Positions 44,188 through 53,371 of a stretch of DNA of 64,000 nucleotides are shown one piece after another. The stretch is from contig JAEDDH010000006.1 of NCBI GenBank assembly GCA_016293845.1, positions 1 through 64,000 of the forward strand, read 5' to 3'. The first letter of the stretch is position 1. Each line of letters begins with the position of its first letter. Source of the stretch: Bacteroidales bacterium (GTDB lineage: Bacteria > Bacteroidota > Bacteroidia > Bacteroidales > UBA3824). Under the pieces are notes generated by a model. That model made no database searches. It was not told the origin of the DNA and worked only from the letters and a program-made list of their open reading frames with translations. A program made the translations under genes and the position numbers.

Positions 44188-47100
44188 CTACAATTCATTT
44201 ATAATGTCTATTACTGCATCGCTTGCTTGCTCGACAATTCGTTCCAAAATCAATTTCGCCTTGTTGAGGTCATTCAATTGACTGATTTTAGTTTTTGCCG
44301 TCTCTTTTTTCTGCTTAGTTACGATTATTACGGGCTGTTCTTCGGTCTTTTTCCTGAATATGGCAGTAAACGAAGTATTTGAAGTAACTAATACTTCACG
44401 AACTTGTTGCGTATTACCATCGCTCCACCTGTCAAAAACATAACCATTGCTTGCAATAACACCCAAATTTGTCAACGTACCCTCTTCAAACTCTCCACTG
44501 CCAATGACCTTGCCACCATCAATCGGATCAACATCAGTTGAAATTGTATATTTAGGCTTTTTAAGCGTACTTATGCGCCATTCCATAAGAGCCTTTTTTA
44601 CTTCATCTTCCGACCACAAGCCTACTTCTGCCTGTAAGTATTTTTGCAAATATACAAGTGCAGCATCAAATTCTTCATCTTGGAACTCAACATTTTGAAT
44701 AGATTTCAAATAGTTGAAAAATCCGATTTTGAAGTCATCGTGATTGTTGTTCAGTAAAATGGCTATCTCGAAACGATATGTTTCAATTAGTTTTACAGTC
44801 TCACTTAGCAACTGAGGGTCGCGCATATTATCGGCACCACAGATTTTGAGAATATTGTCAAAGAGTTTTTGCATCTCTACATTGCCGCCGCAATTGTATT
44901 TCAACGACCACAACGGATATTTCACCTTTTTGGCAAACTCGTGTGTGATAGCCCATCGAGCATCTTGTAGGCTACTTATATCATTGTATTCTTTGAATTC
45001 TTTCAATCGAAACAAGTCAATAAAAATCTTGCACAAACTGCGGCTCTCTTTCGATTCAAAACGAAATTCCAAATTGTTGTATCCCCTACCCTCTTCCCAA
45101 TATTTGAACAAGTTGACAACATCGTTGGCAAGGTGCTGACTGTTGCGCGGTTTGCCGTTGGTGTCGAATATTTTGTCGTCCTTATATTTGCGCATAGCAA
45201 ATGCTAACATCGCCATATTTCCTGCGGTTTGATACAGACCAAACGGCGGTTTGGTCAAGTCGGCAAGACGGTCGGCAAGGTTGAACGTTTCATTCTTGTT
45301 AGTGTGTTTGAATTTATTGTCGATAAAATCAGCAACCAATTTGAGCGGATGGTTTGCAGGACAATCGGGTCGAAACTCACAGTTTTCATCAACACTGTCT
45401 TGAAGCAAATATATAGCGTGAGAGTATGGTGTGCTGCAATTTTTGATAATATCTGTTTTTGTTGGGAACGACAATATATTGTCAACAACAGTTTTTGTGC
45501 TCTGTTGTTTCCAATAAGTAATCGATGGACTATTTTTTATCAAATCCAAAGATTCCAATCCATTGGTGAATATCGCAGGCGCGATTTCAGAATTGATGGT
45601 ACTAACAAACCTATTCACTGCACAGACATTCTGCATACTATTTAGATAATATGTAAAATTGCTCCGTCTTATCTTATTCAACCACTCCTTTATCATTCCC
45701 GCCGACGATTCGGTGTGTACCTTTTGTTGTTCAGGAAGGTTGTGGCGTTGTGCACAAGTGGCGTTGGCTTGAAATTCGATGAACCGTTCATACTCGTCAT
45801 TTCCGAACACAGTTTCAAAGACGATGAATGATACATTTCTGAAACGATCTTCGACACAAGCGTTGGTCGCGATTGTTTTGAGGGTATTAAGTTCGTCTGA
45901 GTTTTTGGCAAACAACAAGGCTAAGAACGTTTCGTAACTTTTGGAATCTTTCTTTCCGTTTTCTATATTATTTAGCAATACTGAATCGTTTGATTCAACA
46001 GAATACATTTTGAACGAAAACGCACGGTTGACTTGTCTCAATTGTTTATTAATTTCTGTTTCTGCTGTTCCGCCAAAATTGACAATTTGCGATGTAAATT
46101 TAAAATTTTTAAGTTTCAAAAGGCTCTTGATTTCTTCAATCTCTTTTGTCGGTAACGCCGAAAATTGAATGGAATAAACATCACCAGGCTGACGTTGGAT
46201 AATTCCATTTTCATCAAAATATGCAAGTATTGTATCAAGTTCAGGTGCAATGCTTGTTCCAACAAACAAATTACGGATATTGTCAATAGTTGGCGTTACA
46301 CTTTCATTATTAGCAACATTGTTCAAAGCATTGAGCAACAAGATGCTTTTAAAAACCGTAGAATACTGAGGTCCTTGGTTTTCCACTTGCAATCTGCGCG
46401 AGTTAAAACGTTCTGTTACTGCTCCATATTTTGTAACGTTTTCGTTGAAAACACTAAGCACATAATCCCATAGATAGTCGGGTGTGATAGTGTTGCGCTG
46501 TTCAAATTGTCTATCGTCATTTAAGAAATGACGGATGGCATCGTTTTGTCCTATAAACTCGAAAACGCTTCGACTCGACGAACCAGCCTCACGAGCATAA
46601 TATGCAGCCAAATTCGCGGTAGAAGGATGCAAAGGAAACAACTTTTGAAGGTCTTCTCGTGTTTCTGTGGGATTAGTCGATGTTTTTGAATAGATGTCGA
46701 GCAAATGCTGCTTGTCGCTGAAATAGCGTTGCACAACACTCTTTGCCTCATTTTCATCTCCAACATATTTAAACTTGCTCGACATTATCTTGAACGCCGA
46801 TACCTGCTCCATATTGTAATTCATATAGTGGTAGCGACCTTTGGTTTTTTCGCGTTCATCTATTTTGAGCGAATTCAGTGCAGAAGGATGAGAAATATAG
46901 AAAAAGTACGAATTGTTTTCGGCATTCATCACATATTCGTCAATTTCTTGCAAAGCCACCAACAGACTCAATCCAATGGGCGAGGTTACTACATCGGTAA
47001 ATTCATCCCAAATGACAAGGAATCCATTATAATCTGTCTTATTTGCTAACGCATTCTGAACCTCAAAGAACCATTTTGTGATATTGGCATTGCCAATACG

Positions 47101-47754
47101 AATATCGAATTTACCTTCGCGCAAGGCCGCACGAACTTTTTCCAAAACAGCCAAATCGCAATTCCTGAGCAATGCTACAAGTTTATTGACATCGGGGGCA
47201 ACAGATTGCAACTGAACGTTGCTGTTAATCAAATCTTCCCAAAACTTTTGCTGTTCTCCAATGTGTTCAATATAACTTTCAAAATCTGTTTTTACCGCCA
47301 ACTGAATTCCGGCGACAGATAAGGCAGTGGTGATGGCACGTTGCAACACGAGCGACAAATCTTCTTTATGTGTGATATTGCTCTGTCCGTTTAGCATTAT
47401 CGGGAAGAGTCTCTTTTCGTTCCGAAGAGAAAAAATGTCGTTGCGAAGAATGTCGTATTTCGTGTCGGCATACTCCTCGTTTACATAATCGCTGATTTCG
47501 GCAACAGGATCACAAAGCAAATGCTTGATTACAGCACCAGCGTGGCTTTTACCTGTACCGTATGTGCCAGCAATCCAAAACGATTTGTGCATATCGGCAT
47601 CATTGTTGCGAACCGAAGCAAGCACTTTTTTCAAAATACCATTGAATTGCTCGTTGGCAATGAACGATTTCCAGTCGCCATCGGCTTCATTTTGTATATT
47701 GTAAGCCGCTTTCTGTTGACGAAGGTCTATTATGTCGGAATACCTTTTTGCCAT
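44188..47754 (-). CDS. brxC: BrxC, large P-loop ATPase of BREX
   Basis: The 1188-residue product has a Walker A motif near the N-terminus (IAGTYGTGKSHAGAVIKHLL, about residues 61-80) and a Walker B (GFLVIWDEFTDVV, about 240-252), with FPLHPSTANLAAYYARE further on. This matches the BrxC/PglY family, essential in BREX systems. Near the C-terminus a small beta domain (YTISTDVDPIDGGKVIG, ASNGYVFDRWSDGNTQQV) precedes a coiled coil. It lies 12 bases after brxP. Confidence 0.92.
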   Translation of the reverse strand: MAKRYSDIIDLRQQKAAYNIQNEADGDWKSFIANEQFNGILKKVLASVRNNDADMHKSFWIAGTYGTGKSHAGAVIKHLLCDPVAEISDYVNEEYADTKYDILRNDIFSLRNEKRLFPIMLNGQSNITHKEDLSLVLQRAITTALSVAGIQLAVKTDFESYIEHIGEQQKFWEDLINSNVQLQSVAPDVNKLVALLRNCDLAVLEKVRAALREGKFDIRIGNANITKWFFEVQNALANKTDYNGFLVIWDEFTDVVTSPIGLSLLVALQEIDEYVMNAENNSYFFYISHPSALNSLKIDEREKTKGRYHYMNYNMEQVSAFKIMSSKFKYVGDENEAKSVVQRYFSDKQHLLDIYSKTSTNPTETREDLQKLFPLHPSTANLAAYYAREAGSSSRSVFEFIGQNDAIRHFLNDDRQFEQRNTITPDYLWDYVLSVFNENVTKYGAVTERFNSRRLQVENQGPQYSTVFKSILLLNALNNVANNESVTPTIDNIRNLFVGTSIAPELDTILAYFDENGIIQRQPGDVYSIQFSALPTKEIEEIKSLLKLKNFKFTSQIVNFGGTAETEINKQLRQVNRAFSFKMYSVESNDSVLLNNIENGKKDSKSYETFLALLFAKNSDELNTLKTIATNACVEDRFRNVSFIVFETVFGNDEYERFIEFQANATCAQRHNLPEQQKVHTESSAGMIKEWLNKIRRSNFTYYLNSMQNVCAVNRFVSTINSEIAPAIFTNGLESLDLIKNSPSITYWKQQSTKTVVDNILSFPTKTDIIKNCSTPYSHAIYLLQDSVDENCEFRPDCPANHPLKLVADFIDNKFKHTNKNETFNLADRLADLTKPPFGLYQTAGNMAMLAFAMRKYKDDKIFDTNGKPRNSQHLANDVVNLFKYWEEGRGYNNLEFRFESKESRSLCKIFIDLFRLKEFKEYNDISSLQDARWAITHEFAKKVKYPLWSLKYNCGGNVEMQKLFDNILKICGADNMRDPQLLSETVKLIETYRFEIAILLNNNHDDFKIGFFNYLKSIQNVEFQDEEFDAALVYLQKYLQAEVGLWSEDEVKKALMEWRISTLKKPKYTISTDVDPIDGGKVIGSGEFEEGTLTNLGVIASNGYVFDRWSDGNTQQVREVLVTSNTSFTAIFRKKTEEQPVIIVTKQKKETAKTKISQLNDLNKAKLILERIVEQASDAVIDIINEL

Positions 47755-47766
47755 TCTTGAATGTAT

Positions 47767-50274
47767 TTACTTGGTTAATATTTTGAGCGCATCCAGTGCG
47801 TCCAAATCATCGCGAAGAGTAATGCTGTCCAAACCCATATTCAATTCCGCAACAAGCACCCGATTGGTATCACTGTTGAGGGAGCGCAATTGGCTCTCAA
47901 ACGCACTACGCGAAAGGCCGAACTCACGGAAAACTCCTTGTCTGCTATCCTCTTGATACAAATCGGATACACGAAGCGACTTTGTTCCCACCGATTCAGC
48001 GTATTTATAGAGTGAGTAGGCAACAGCCTCGCGGGAGATGCCGTCGTATGCAGAACGCTTAAATTCTGTTTTGGATACATCTATTTTTTGCGAAAATTGT
48101 TCTCCTATTGGTGAGGAGGCAAATAAGTTGAACAGCGCACCCAAAGCATATTCGAAGGTTGTTTTACCTTCTTGATACTGCTCACTATACAAATCAATTA
48201 ATGAACTCTTTGAATAAGACGTTTCAAGAGGAACATTATTGATAAACCATTTTATCAATGGTGAATTGTTTGAAAGGTTTATCCAAATTACTTCCCATAT
48301 TAAATCATAATAATCTTGATATATGGTTGCCAAATACTCTCCTAAATCAGTGATTTTTGTCTTTCCATCGATCAAAAGAGAATCCTTCAACCAAGATTTC
48401 ATAGAAGGAACTTGTTTTGGTCCCAATGCGTGATTCTTCCAAAAATCGTTTCGCCATAGAATAAACTCTGACAGCCATTCTTCTCTAAGACCGAAAGTAC
48501 CATAACCACTGATACCCGTCATTTTTTTGAAATCAATTTCTTGTGCCATACTTAAAGAATCTGCGACTACACACCCTCTTTCGTGAAACGATAGACATTT
48601 ATAGCAATGAGTACACTTTTTTTTATCAATGTCAAAATTTGGGTAAATTCTTAGTGCTCCCGTCGGGCATTCAACTTCACAAACTTCGCATTGTATACAA
48701 AATGCACTCTTGTATATCACACGCTTCACATATCCAATTAATGTTGCATCAGATATGTTTGAAATAGATATTTTATAGCCTGTATTATTATATTCTATCT
48801 CAAAAGGATATATGTTCCTTTTGATTTTTAGTTCACTTTTTACTTTTTTACAGTCAGTATTTTTAGTAATATTACATTCTCCCAAAACATTTATCCAAAT
48901 CAAAATGTCAGATTGTGGATTAAACACATTGGCAACAAGGGTTTTGCCTTTACTTGTGAAATTAACAGATGTTTTAACATCCATAAATTTTCCACTTGCT
49001 CTTAATTTCCATTTATGACCTTTAATGTATTCGTCAAGATTGGTAACACCACGTTTTTTTGACCAGTCTTTCAACCTCGTAATAAATGGTTCTAATTGTT
49101 TCGGGAAGAATTTATTGACAATCATATCGTCCCATTCCGATGAAAATGGACAAATGAGACATCCGACACGAGGTTTTCCTATCCTATATGCTTGATTAAA
49201 TTGTAGATTATACTTGAATATATAAAGATAAACCTCTGTTGTATTCCAATTTAAAATAGGTCGAGCATTTATCACATTGGTATGCTTTACACCTTTGCCT
49301 ATACGATCATAAGTTGCTCGTCTATTGCTTTCTTCTCCTCTCGACCCTTCAAAAACAAGTACCCGGGCTTGCTTGTTTGTTCCATCAACTTTCAACATTT
49401 TGTGCAACGGCGCAGTTTTCATCACCGAACAGCACCAACGATGAGTATCGGAAGGAGTGCCAATCTTATCCCAATAGTTAAGTACACATTCGTGATTGCG
49501 GGCTATTCGGAAACGAAGTTCGGGATAAAGACCTTTGTAATATTGCTGTATTTCGTCATAAAGAGTCAGCGAAGTGGGCAACTCGTAGCCGGTGTCACTG
49601 TAAATCACTTCAAATGCTTGCGGAGGAATCGCACGTGAACAAAGGTCAAGAACGACCTGAGAATCTTTGCCCCCACTAAAAGATGCAAGGAACACATCTA
49701 TTTTTGTAGTAGCATAAGTGCGTTTACCCTCTTGCTTGGCGTTTTCGAGAGGCATTATGTCGAAACTATCACAATCCTGCTTGACGATAGCCATTTTCTG
49801 CTTTGTCTGCTTTTCAATTTTTGCAGCCAATGCCTCAAAATCCATTTGATTGGCCTTTACTTTCTCCACGCTCTTACGAGCCGATGAATATTGCACATAC
49901 GCATCTCGGATAAATTCTATGGCTTCACTTTCAGCAAGGAACATCTCATCGGAACACTTTTCTAACATTGCCGACACATCAACAGGTTGCAACGAAAGTT
50001 TTTCTTTCCCTTCGGCAAAAACTACCGTGGGGTCATCATATATGTTTGCACCTTTGACTTCAAAAACCAATTCACCGCAACAGTAGTATTGCTTGTTGCA
50101 AGCCCAAAGCAAAGGCTCTTGGCAATGCGGATATTCCCAACCCAATTGATTGAGTTTGAGTAAATCAAGTTCTTCAAAAAAGACAGGTCGAGGCGACACA
50201 CCAAGCGAATTTTTGGTGTGTAACGAACTGAGTTTCACTCCACCAGTTTCTATGTCCCATTCTACTTTGAACAT
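47767..50274 (-). CDS. brxP: BrxP, PAPS-reductase-like PP-loop protein with 4Fe-4S domain
   Basis: The 835-residue product has the PP-loop ATPase motif FLASFSGGKDSQVVLDL (about residues 189-205), IYSDTGYELP, and cysteines in HRWCCSVMKTAPL and VGCLICPFSSEWD that resemble the cluster-binding cysteines of DndC. A ferredoxin-like segment with two 4Fe-4S patterns follows (CIQCEVCEVECPTGAL and CTHCYKCLSF, about 524-565). The N-terminus carries further cysteines (CNKQYYCC). Proteins of this class mark type 4 BREX, which has no methylase. By analogy with DndC it may take part in sulfur modification of DNA (inference). It is the first gene of the BREX operon. Confidence 0.88.
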   Translation of the reverse strand: MFKVEWDIETGGVKLSSLHTKNSLGVSPRPVFFEELDLLKLNQLGWEYPHCQEPLLWACNKQYYCCGELVFEVKGANIYDDPTVVFAEGKEKLSLQPVDVSAMLEKCSDEMFLAESEAIEFIRDAYVQYSSARKSVEKVKANQMDFEALAAKIEKQTKQKMAIVKQDCDSFDIMPLENAKQEGKRTYATTKIDVFLASFSGGKDSQVVLDLCSRAIPPQAFEVIYSDTGYELPTSLTLYDEIQQYYKGLYPELRFRIARNHECVLNYWDKIGTPSDTHRWCCSVMKTAPLHKMLKVDGTNKQARVLVFEGSRGEESNRRATYDRIGKGVKHTNVINARPILNWNTTEVYLYIFKYNLQFNQAYRIGKPRVGCLICPFSSEWDDMIVNKFFPKQLEPFITRLKDWSKKRGVTNLDEYIKGHKWKLRASGKFMDVKTSVNFTSKGKTLVANVFNPQSDILIWINVLGECNITKNTDCKKVKSELKIKRNIYPFEIEYNNTGYKISISNISDATLIGYVKRVIYKSAFCIQCEVCEVECPTGALRIYPNFDIDKKKCTHCYKCLSFHERGCVVADSLSMAQEIDFKKMTGISGYGTFGLREEWLSEFILWRNDFWKNHALGPKQVPSMKSWLKDSLLIDGKTKITDLGEYLATIYQDYYDLIWEVIWINLSNNSPLIKWFINNVPLETSYSKSSLIDLYSEQYQEGKTTFEYALGALFNLFASSPIGEQFSQKIDVSKTEFKRSAYDGISREAVAYSLYKYAESVGTKSLRVSDLYQEDSRQGVFREFGLSRSAFESQLRSLNSDTNRVLVAELNMGLDSITLRDDLDALDALKILTK

Positions 50275-50359
50275 AGCGAAGTGTTGATGTTACATACAAT
50301 AATATTATCACAAGCGATACCTGCCCGTGTTTTGCACTCAGGCTCAATACCACAACTTA

Positions 50360-50448
50360 TTAAGTTACAGTATTTTACAATACTTAACAAGGAGAATACT
50401 ATATTTTGGATTTTGTTCATTGCTTTCAAATTTAACATCGCAAAGATA
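50360..50448 (-). promoter_or_regulatory. brxP upstream region: -7 element and dyad
   Basis: On the minus strand TATCTTTG (50441-50448) matches the -7 consensus; no TTTG is at the right distance. Downstream of it, within the 160-base leader, TTAAGT ... ACTTAA (50360-50387) encloses the inner inverted repeat AGTATT-TTAC-AATACT. This is a candidate operator or RNA hairpin controlling the BREX operon. Nothing else is seen between 50275 and 50502. Confidence 0.5.
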
Positions 50449-50502
50449 ATAAAAAAAAGATTCAAGTAATGTTTTTTGATAAAAAAATTATCAAAAAAGG
50501 GG

Positions 50503-50748
50503 TTAAAATCTATACACTTCCTTTGTTTCAATATTTTGTATTGCAATTCTGTTGTTCACAAGTCCCGTAGAATACTGCGCAATACGGTTAGCATTAGAAT
50601 CAAAAACGTCTATGCCATACATATCGGAATGAAACAATGTATTACCGTGATACATTGTTCCAAGAGTTGAAGCGGCTGCATCAAAACAGTCTTCAAGTCG
50701 CTTGTCCTCTGTGCCGAAATCAAAAGATTTGTATTGTGTTTGTGCCAT
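50503..50748 (-). CDS. small hypothetical protein upstream of brxP
   Basis: The 81-residue product (starts MAQTQYKSFDFG, ends IETKEVYRF) is soluble, with no signal peptide or membrane segment; I do not recognise it. It has a near-consensus promoter at 50779-50810 that supports the start at 50748 rather than the in-frame codon at 50781. It lies on the same strand as the BREX operon, 228 bases before brxP, with a separate promoter element in between. Confidence 0.6.
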   Translation of the reverse strand: MAQTQYKSFDFGTEDKRLEDCFDAAASTLGTMYHGNTLFHSDMYGIDVFDSNANRIAQYSTGLVNNRIAIQNIETKEVYRF

Positions 50749-50778
50749 AGTGCATAATACTTGTTCGTTTAACAACGA

Positions 50779-50810
50779 CAAATATATAAATTATTCCTTG
50801 ACGGGGCAAG
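50779..50810 (-). promoter_or_regulatory. promoter of the small gene beside the hairpin array
   Basis: On the minus strand CTTG (50807-50810; one mismatch to TTTG), a 20-base spacer and TATATTTG (50779-50786) form a Bacteroides-type promoter, about 30 bases before the start codon at 50748. Confidence 0.65.
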
Positions 50811-50838
50811 GGGAATGAGGAGATTTTTAATGGCGGGG

Positions 50839-51115
50839 AATTGTGTCATTTGGAATGACACAATTATAATTAGTTGATTATCAGAATTTTACAAATCGAC
50901 AATCACGATTGTCGAATCTGTCTTTCATGAATCGCAAATGTGTCAATCGAATTGACACAATTCGACAGTCGCAACGGGCGTTTTTAGTGAGGTAATTGTG
51001 CCAACATTGTCGGCACAATTGTAAAAGATTGATTATCAATATTTTGAAACTTAAATTATCCCGTCAGTGATGGGACAATTGGTTTTTGTAGATTGTGAAC
51101 GCAGTGCGTTCACAA
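50839..51115. repeat. array of six hairpins with shared ends and a repeated spacer
   Basis: Six inverted repeats follow one another. 50839-50865: AATTGTGTCATT, loop of 3. 50896-50915: TCGACAATC, loop of 2. 50939-50959: TGTGTCAAT, loop of 3. 50994-51020: AATTGTGCC, loop of 9. 51054-51080: AATTATCCC with one mismatch, loop of 9. 51093-51115: TTGTGAACGC, loop of 3. Most share the outer TTGTG ... CACAA, while the inner stem differs. After the first and fourth hairpins the same spacer TTGATTATCAnnATTTT is repeated (about 50874-50890 and 51029-51045). No open reading frame accounts for it. Confidence 0.85.
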
Positions 51116-51335
51116 ACTTTAAGCAATATCCTATTCCCATACGTGTAAAATTCACGATTTATTTTGCGGTCGAATTGCTGACCTTCGGACTATGTCTGCA
51201 ATGTATGAATGTCGATTTTATTCATAGAATCTTTGTTTTCCACCGCAAATATATGAAATCTTTTGGAATATGACAATCATTTTTCCCAATCCCAAAAATT
51301 ATTCCTATCTTTGCCCGACAAAAACTTAATCCGCT
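51116..51335 (+). promoter_or_regulatory. upstream region of the DNA glycosylase gene
   Basis: No gene is seen in this stretch. TATCTTTG (51306-51313) matches the -7 consensus and lies about 22 bases before the start codon; no TTTG is correctly placed upstream. Confidence 0.5.
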
Positions 51336-51899
51336 ATGACCGAAAGACATCCGTTGAAACCGTTTTTGCCCACAGGTGCAAAAATCCTGATGCTGGGCAG
51401 TTTTCCGCCGCCGATGAAGCGTTGGAAAATGCCGTTCTATTACCCTAATTTTCAGAACGATATGTGGCGAATTTTTGGTATCGTATTCTTCAATGATATC
51501 AACCATTTTATCGACCTCAACCAAAAGTGTTTTAAACAACAGCAAATCGTTGATTTCCTTACAGATAAAGGCATCGCCATCTACGATACAGCCGTGGAAA
51601 TTGAGCGCGGCAACAATGATGCTTCGGATGCCAATCTTGAAATTTTGGAGCGGGTGAATCTTGCCGAAATTCTCTCGCAAATTCCAGACTGTAAGACAAT
51701 TGTTTCCACAGGCGGAAAGTCGGCGGAGGTGGTTTCGGAGATTTTGGGCGTCAAAAGTCCTGAAATCGGTGATTACGTGGAGGCGGAATTTTGCAACCGT
51801 GTGATAAAATTTTATCGTATGCCGTCGTCGTCGCGGGCGTATCCGATGAAAGTTGACAAAAAAGCCGATATTTACAGCGTGGTTTTCAAAACTTTGTAA
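51336..51899 (+). CDS. uracil-DNA glycosylase superfamily protein
   Basis: The 187-residue product fits the Mug/family 4-6-like DNA glycosylases: GAKILMLGSFPPPMKRWKMP (motif A region), FYYPNFQNDMWRIFG, IYDTAVEIERGNNDASD, TIVSTGGKSAEVV, and RMPSSSRAYPMKVDKKADIY (motif B region). Related proteins remove deoxyinosine or uracil. It has its own -7 element and converges with the AlaX gene, 3 bases away. Confidence 0.8.
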   Translation: MTERHPLKPFLPTGAKILMLGSFPPPMKRWKMPFYYPNFQNDMWRIFGIVFFNDINHFIDLNQKCFKQQQIVDFLTDKGIAIYDTAVEIERGNNDASDANLEILERVNLAEILSQIPDCKTIVSTGGKSAEVVSEILGVKSPEIGDYVEAEFCNRVIKFYRMPSSSRAYPMKVDKKADIYSVVFKTL

Positions 51900-51902
51900 G
51901 CG

Positions 51903-52370
51903 TCAATATCTCTCTGCCGCGCCAATAAGTTTGAACACAATCCTGAAATTGCCGTCGATATACGAAGTGGAATTGATTTTAAACTCGCCAATTTCTTTCG
52001 TGCGCTCCACGTGCTTGCCGATGCAACAGCAAAGGTCGTAATCGCCGATTTTTACAAGGCGAATAGTTTCGGAAGCATCGTCGGGCAGTTTGTCGATTTC
52101 AACGCCAGAGGGGATAGTATCTTTGGTTACGAACTGATATTCAATAGGATAATCTTTTTTGATAATTTCATTCACAGTCCGCTCAATCTGCGCAATCTGT
52201 TCAGCGGAAGGCTCCTCAGGCAGAGGAAAATTGATTTTGGATTTTTTGCGCTCGATATGGGCGTTTTTTGACCGATGGCAACCAAACATCCTCACCATAG
52301 TTTGGTTGAGGATATGCTCAGCGGTGTGCATCGGCTGATATTCGTCTTTGTTGTGAGAGTTGAGTTGCAT
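51903..52370 (-). CDS. AlaX-type tRNA-editing protein
   Basis: The 155-residue product has the zinc-binding editing motifs of alanyl- and threonyl-tRNA synthetase editing domains: MHTAEHILNQTM (HxxxH) and CCCIGKHVERTKEIG (CxxxH). It probably hydrolyses mischarged Ser-tRNA-Ala, in the cytosol. The in-frame start at 52427 would add a hydrophobic leader unlike AlaX proteins, so 52370 was preferred, where the sequence continues QLNSHNKDEYQPMHTAEH. Confidence 0.85.
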   Translation of the reverse strand: MQLNSHNKDEYQPMHTAEHILNQTMVRMFGCHRSKNAHIERKKSKINFPLPEEPSAEQIAQIERTVNEIIKKDYPIEYQFVTKDTIPSGVEIDKLPDDASETIRLVKIGDYDLCCCIGKHVERTKEIGEFKINSTSYIDGNFRIVFKLIGAAERY

Positions 52371-52502
52371 TGTATTCAATAATGTTAATGTCACTGCAAA
52401 AATAAAACGGATAATCCATTTTTTCAAATTATTTTCACCGTCTCATATAGAATCACAAAATATTCACTATCTTAGTCGCCGAAAATGTTAAATATTTGCA
52501 TT

Positions 52503-53321
52503 ATGAAAATATTGAAATTCTCAAAAAACCTCATTGCCGCGGCAGTGTTGGTGATGATGGTAGTGATGAGTGCATCGGCTCAGTATCAGACTGTTAAAGA
52601 TATTCCATACGTTTCGGGCGGCAATCAGTACGCCAAGGAGCGTTGCAAACTCGATGTCTATTATCCCACCGACAAAAAGGATGTGCCCGTGGTGGTTTGG
52701 TTTCACGGTGGCGGTCTCGAAGGTGGCGAAAAATATATCGACCCCGAACTTATGAACGCTGGATATACGGTTGTATCAGTTAATTACCGACTTCTACCCA
52801 AAGCCACAATCGACGAGGTAATCGACGATGCCGCAGCCGCCGTGGCGTGGACTTTTAAAAACATTGAAAAATACAACGGCAGCGTAAAAAAGATTTTTCT
52901 TACGTGACATTCTGCCGGCGGATACCTTATTGATATGATTGGACTCAACAAAAAATACCTTGAAAAATATGGCGTAAATGCCGACGATGTGGCTGCGCTT
53001 GTGCCGTTTAGTGGTCAGGTGGTAACGCACTACAACATACGTAAGTTGCAGAATATTCCACCGTTGCAAGCCACAATCGACCAATATGCACCGCTCACTT
53101 TTATCCGCAAAGATGCTCCGCCTATTGTGATTATCTCTGCCGATCGCGAACTCGAACTCTACGGACGTTACGAAGAACAGGCATATTTTTGGAGAATGCT
53201 CAAACTCGTTGGTCACAAGGATGTTACACTCTACGAAATGCAGGGCTACAACCACGGTGATATGCCGTATCCCGCTTATCATATTCTAAAAGAGACTATT
53301 AAAAGAATTTGCGAAAAATAA
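52503..53321 (+). pseudogene. secreted alpha/beta-hydrolase (esterase) with in-frame stop at the catalytic site
   Basis: The gene encodes a signal peptide (NLIAAAVLVMMVVMSASAQ) and a hormone-sensitive-lipase-type fold. The oxyanion motif is FHGGGLEGGEK, and NYRLLPKATIDEVIDDAAAA precedes the nucleophile elbow. There the codons read FLT, TGA (52905-52907), HSAGGYL, where the family has GHSAGG. A single GGA to TGA change explains this, as the frame continues unbroken to the catalytic Asp (ADRELELYG) and His (GYNHGDM) and the stop at 53321. The first piece alone lacks the catalytic Ser. Confidence 0.85.
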
Positions 53322-53371
53322 TTTTCTTATAAAATCACTAATTATTTTCAAAATAATTATACATAAACATT

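Noticed and set aside
50262..50546. 94-residue minus-strand frame before brxP
   Set aside because: It has low-complexity content, overlaps the brxP start and the end of the small gene, and lies over the promoter region. I see no family match.
50839..51115. CRISPR-like array
   Set aside because: The repeated parts are palindromes of different sequence with no constant repeat of 25-40 bases and no even spacers, and there are no cas genes in the window.
36516..51115. Integrated prophage or conjugative element
   Set aside because: There is no integrase, transposase, relaxase or structural gene, and no direct repeats were noticed at the edges; only an ORF6N remnant hints at phage origin.
51067..51273. 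68-residue plus-strand frame after the hairpin array
   Set aside because: It includes hairpin sequence, has no promoter and no recognisable protein features.
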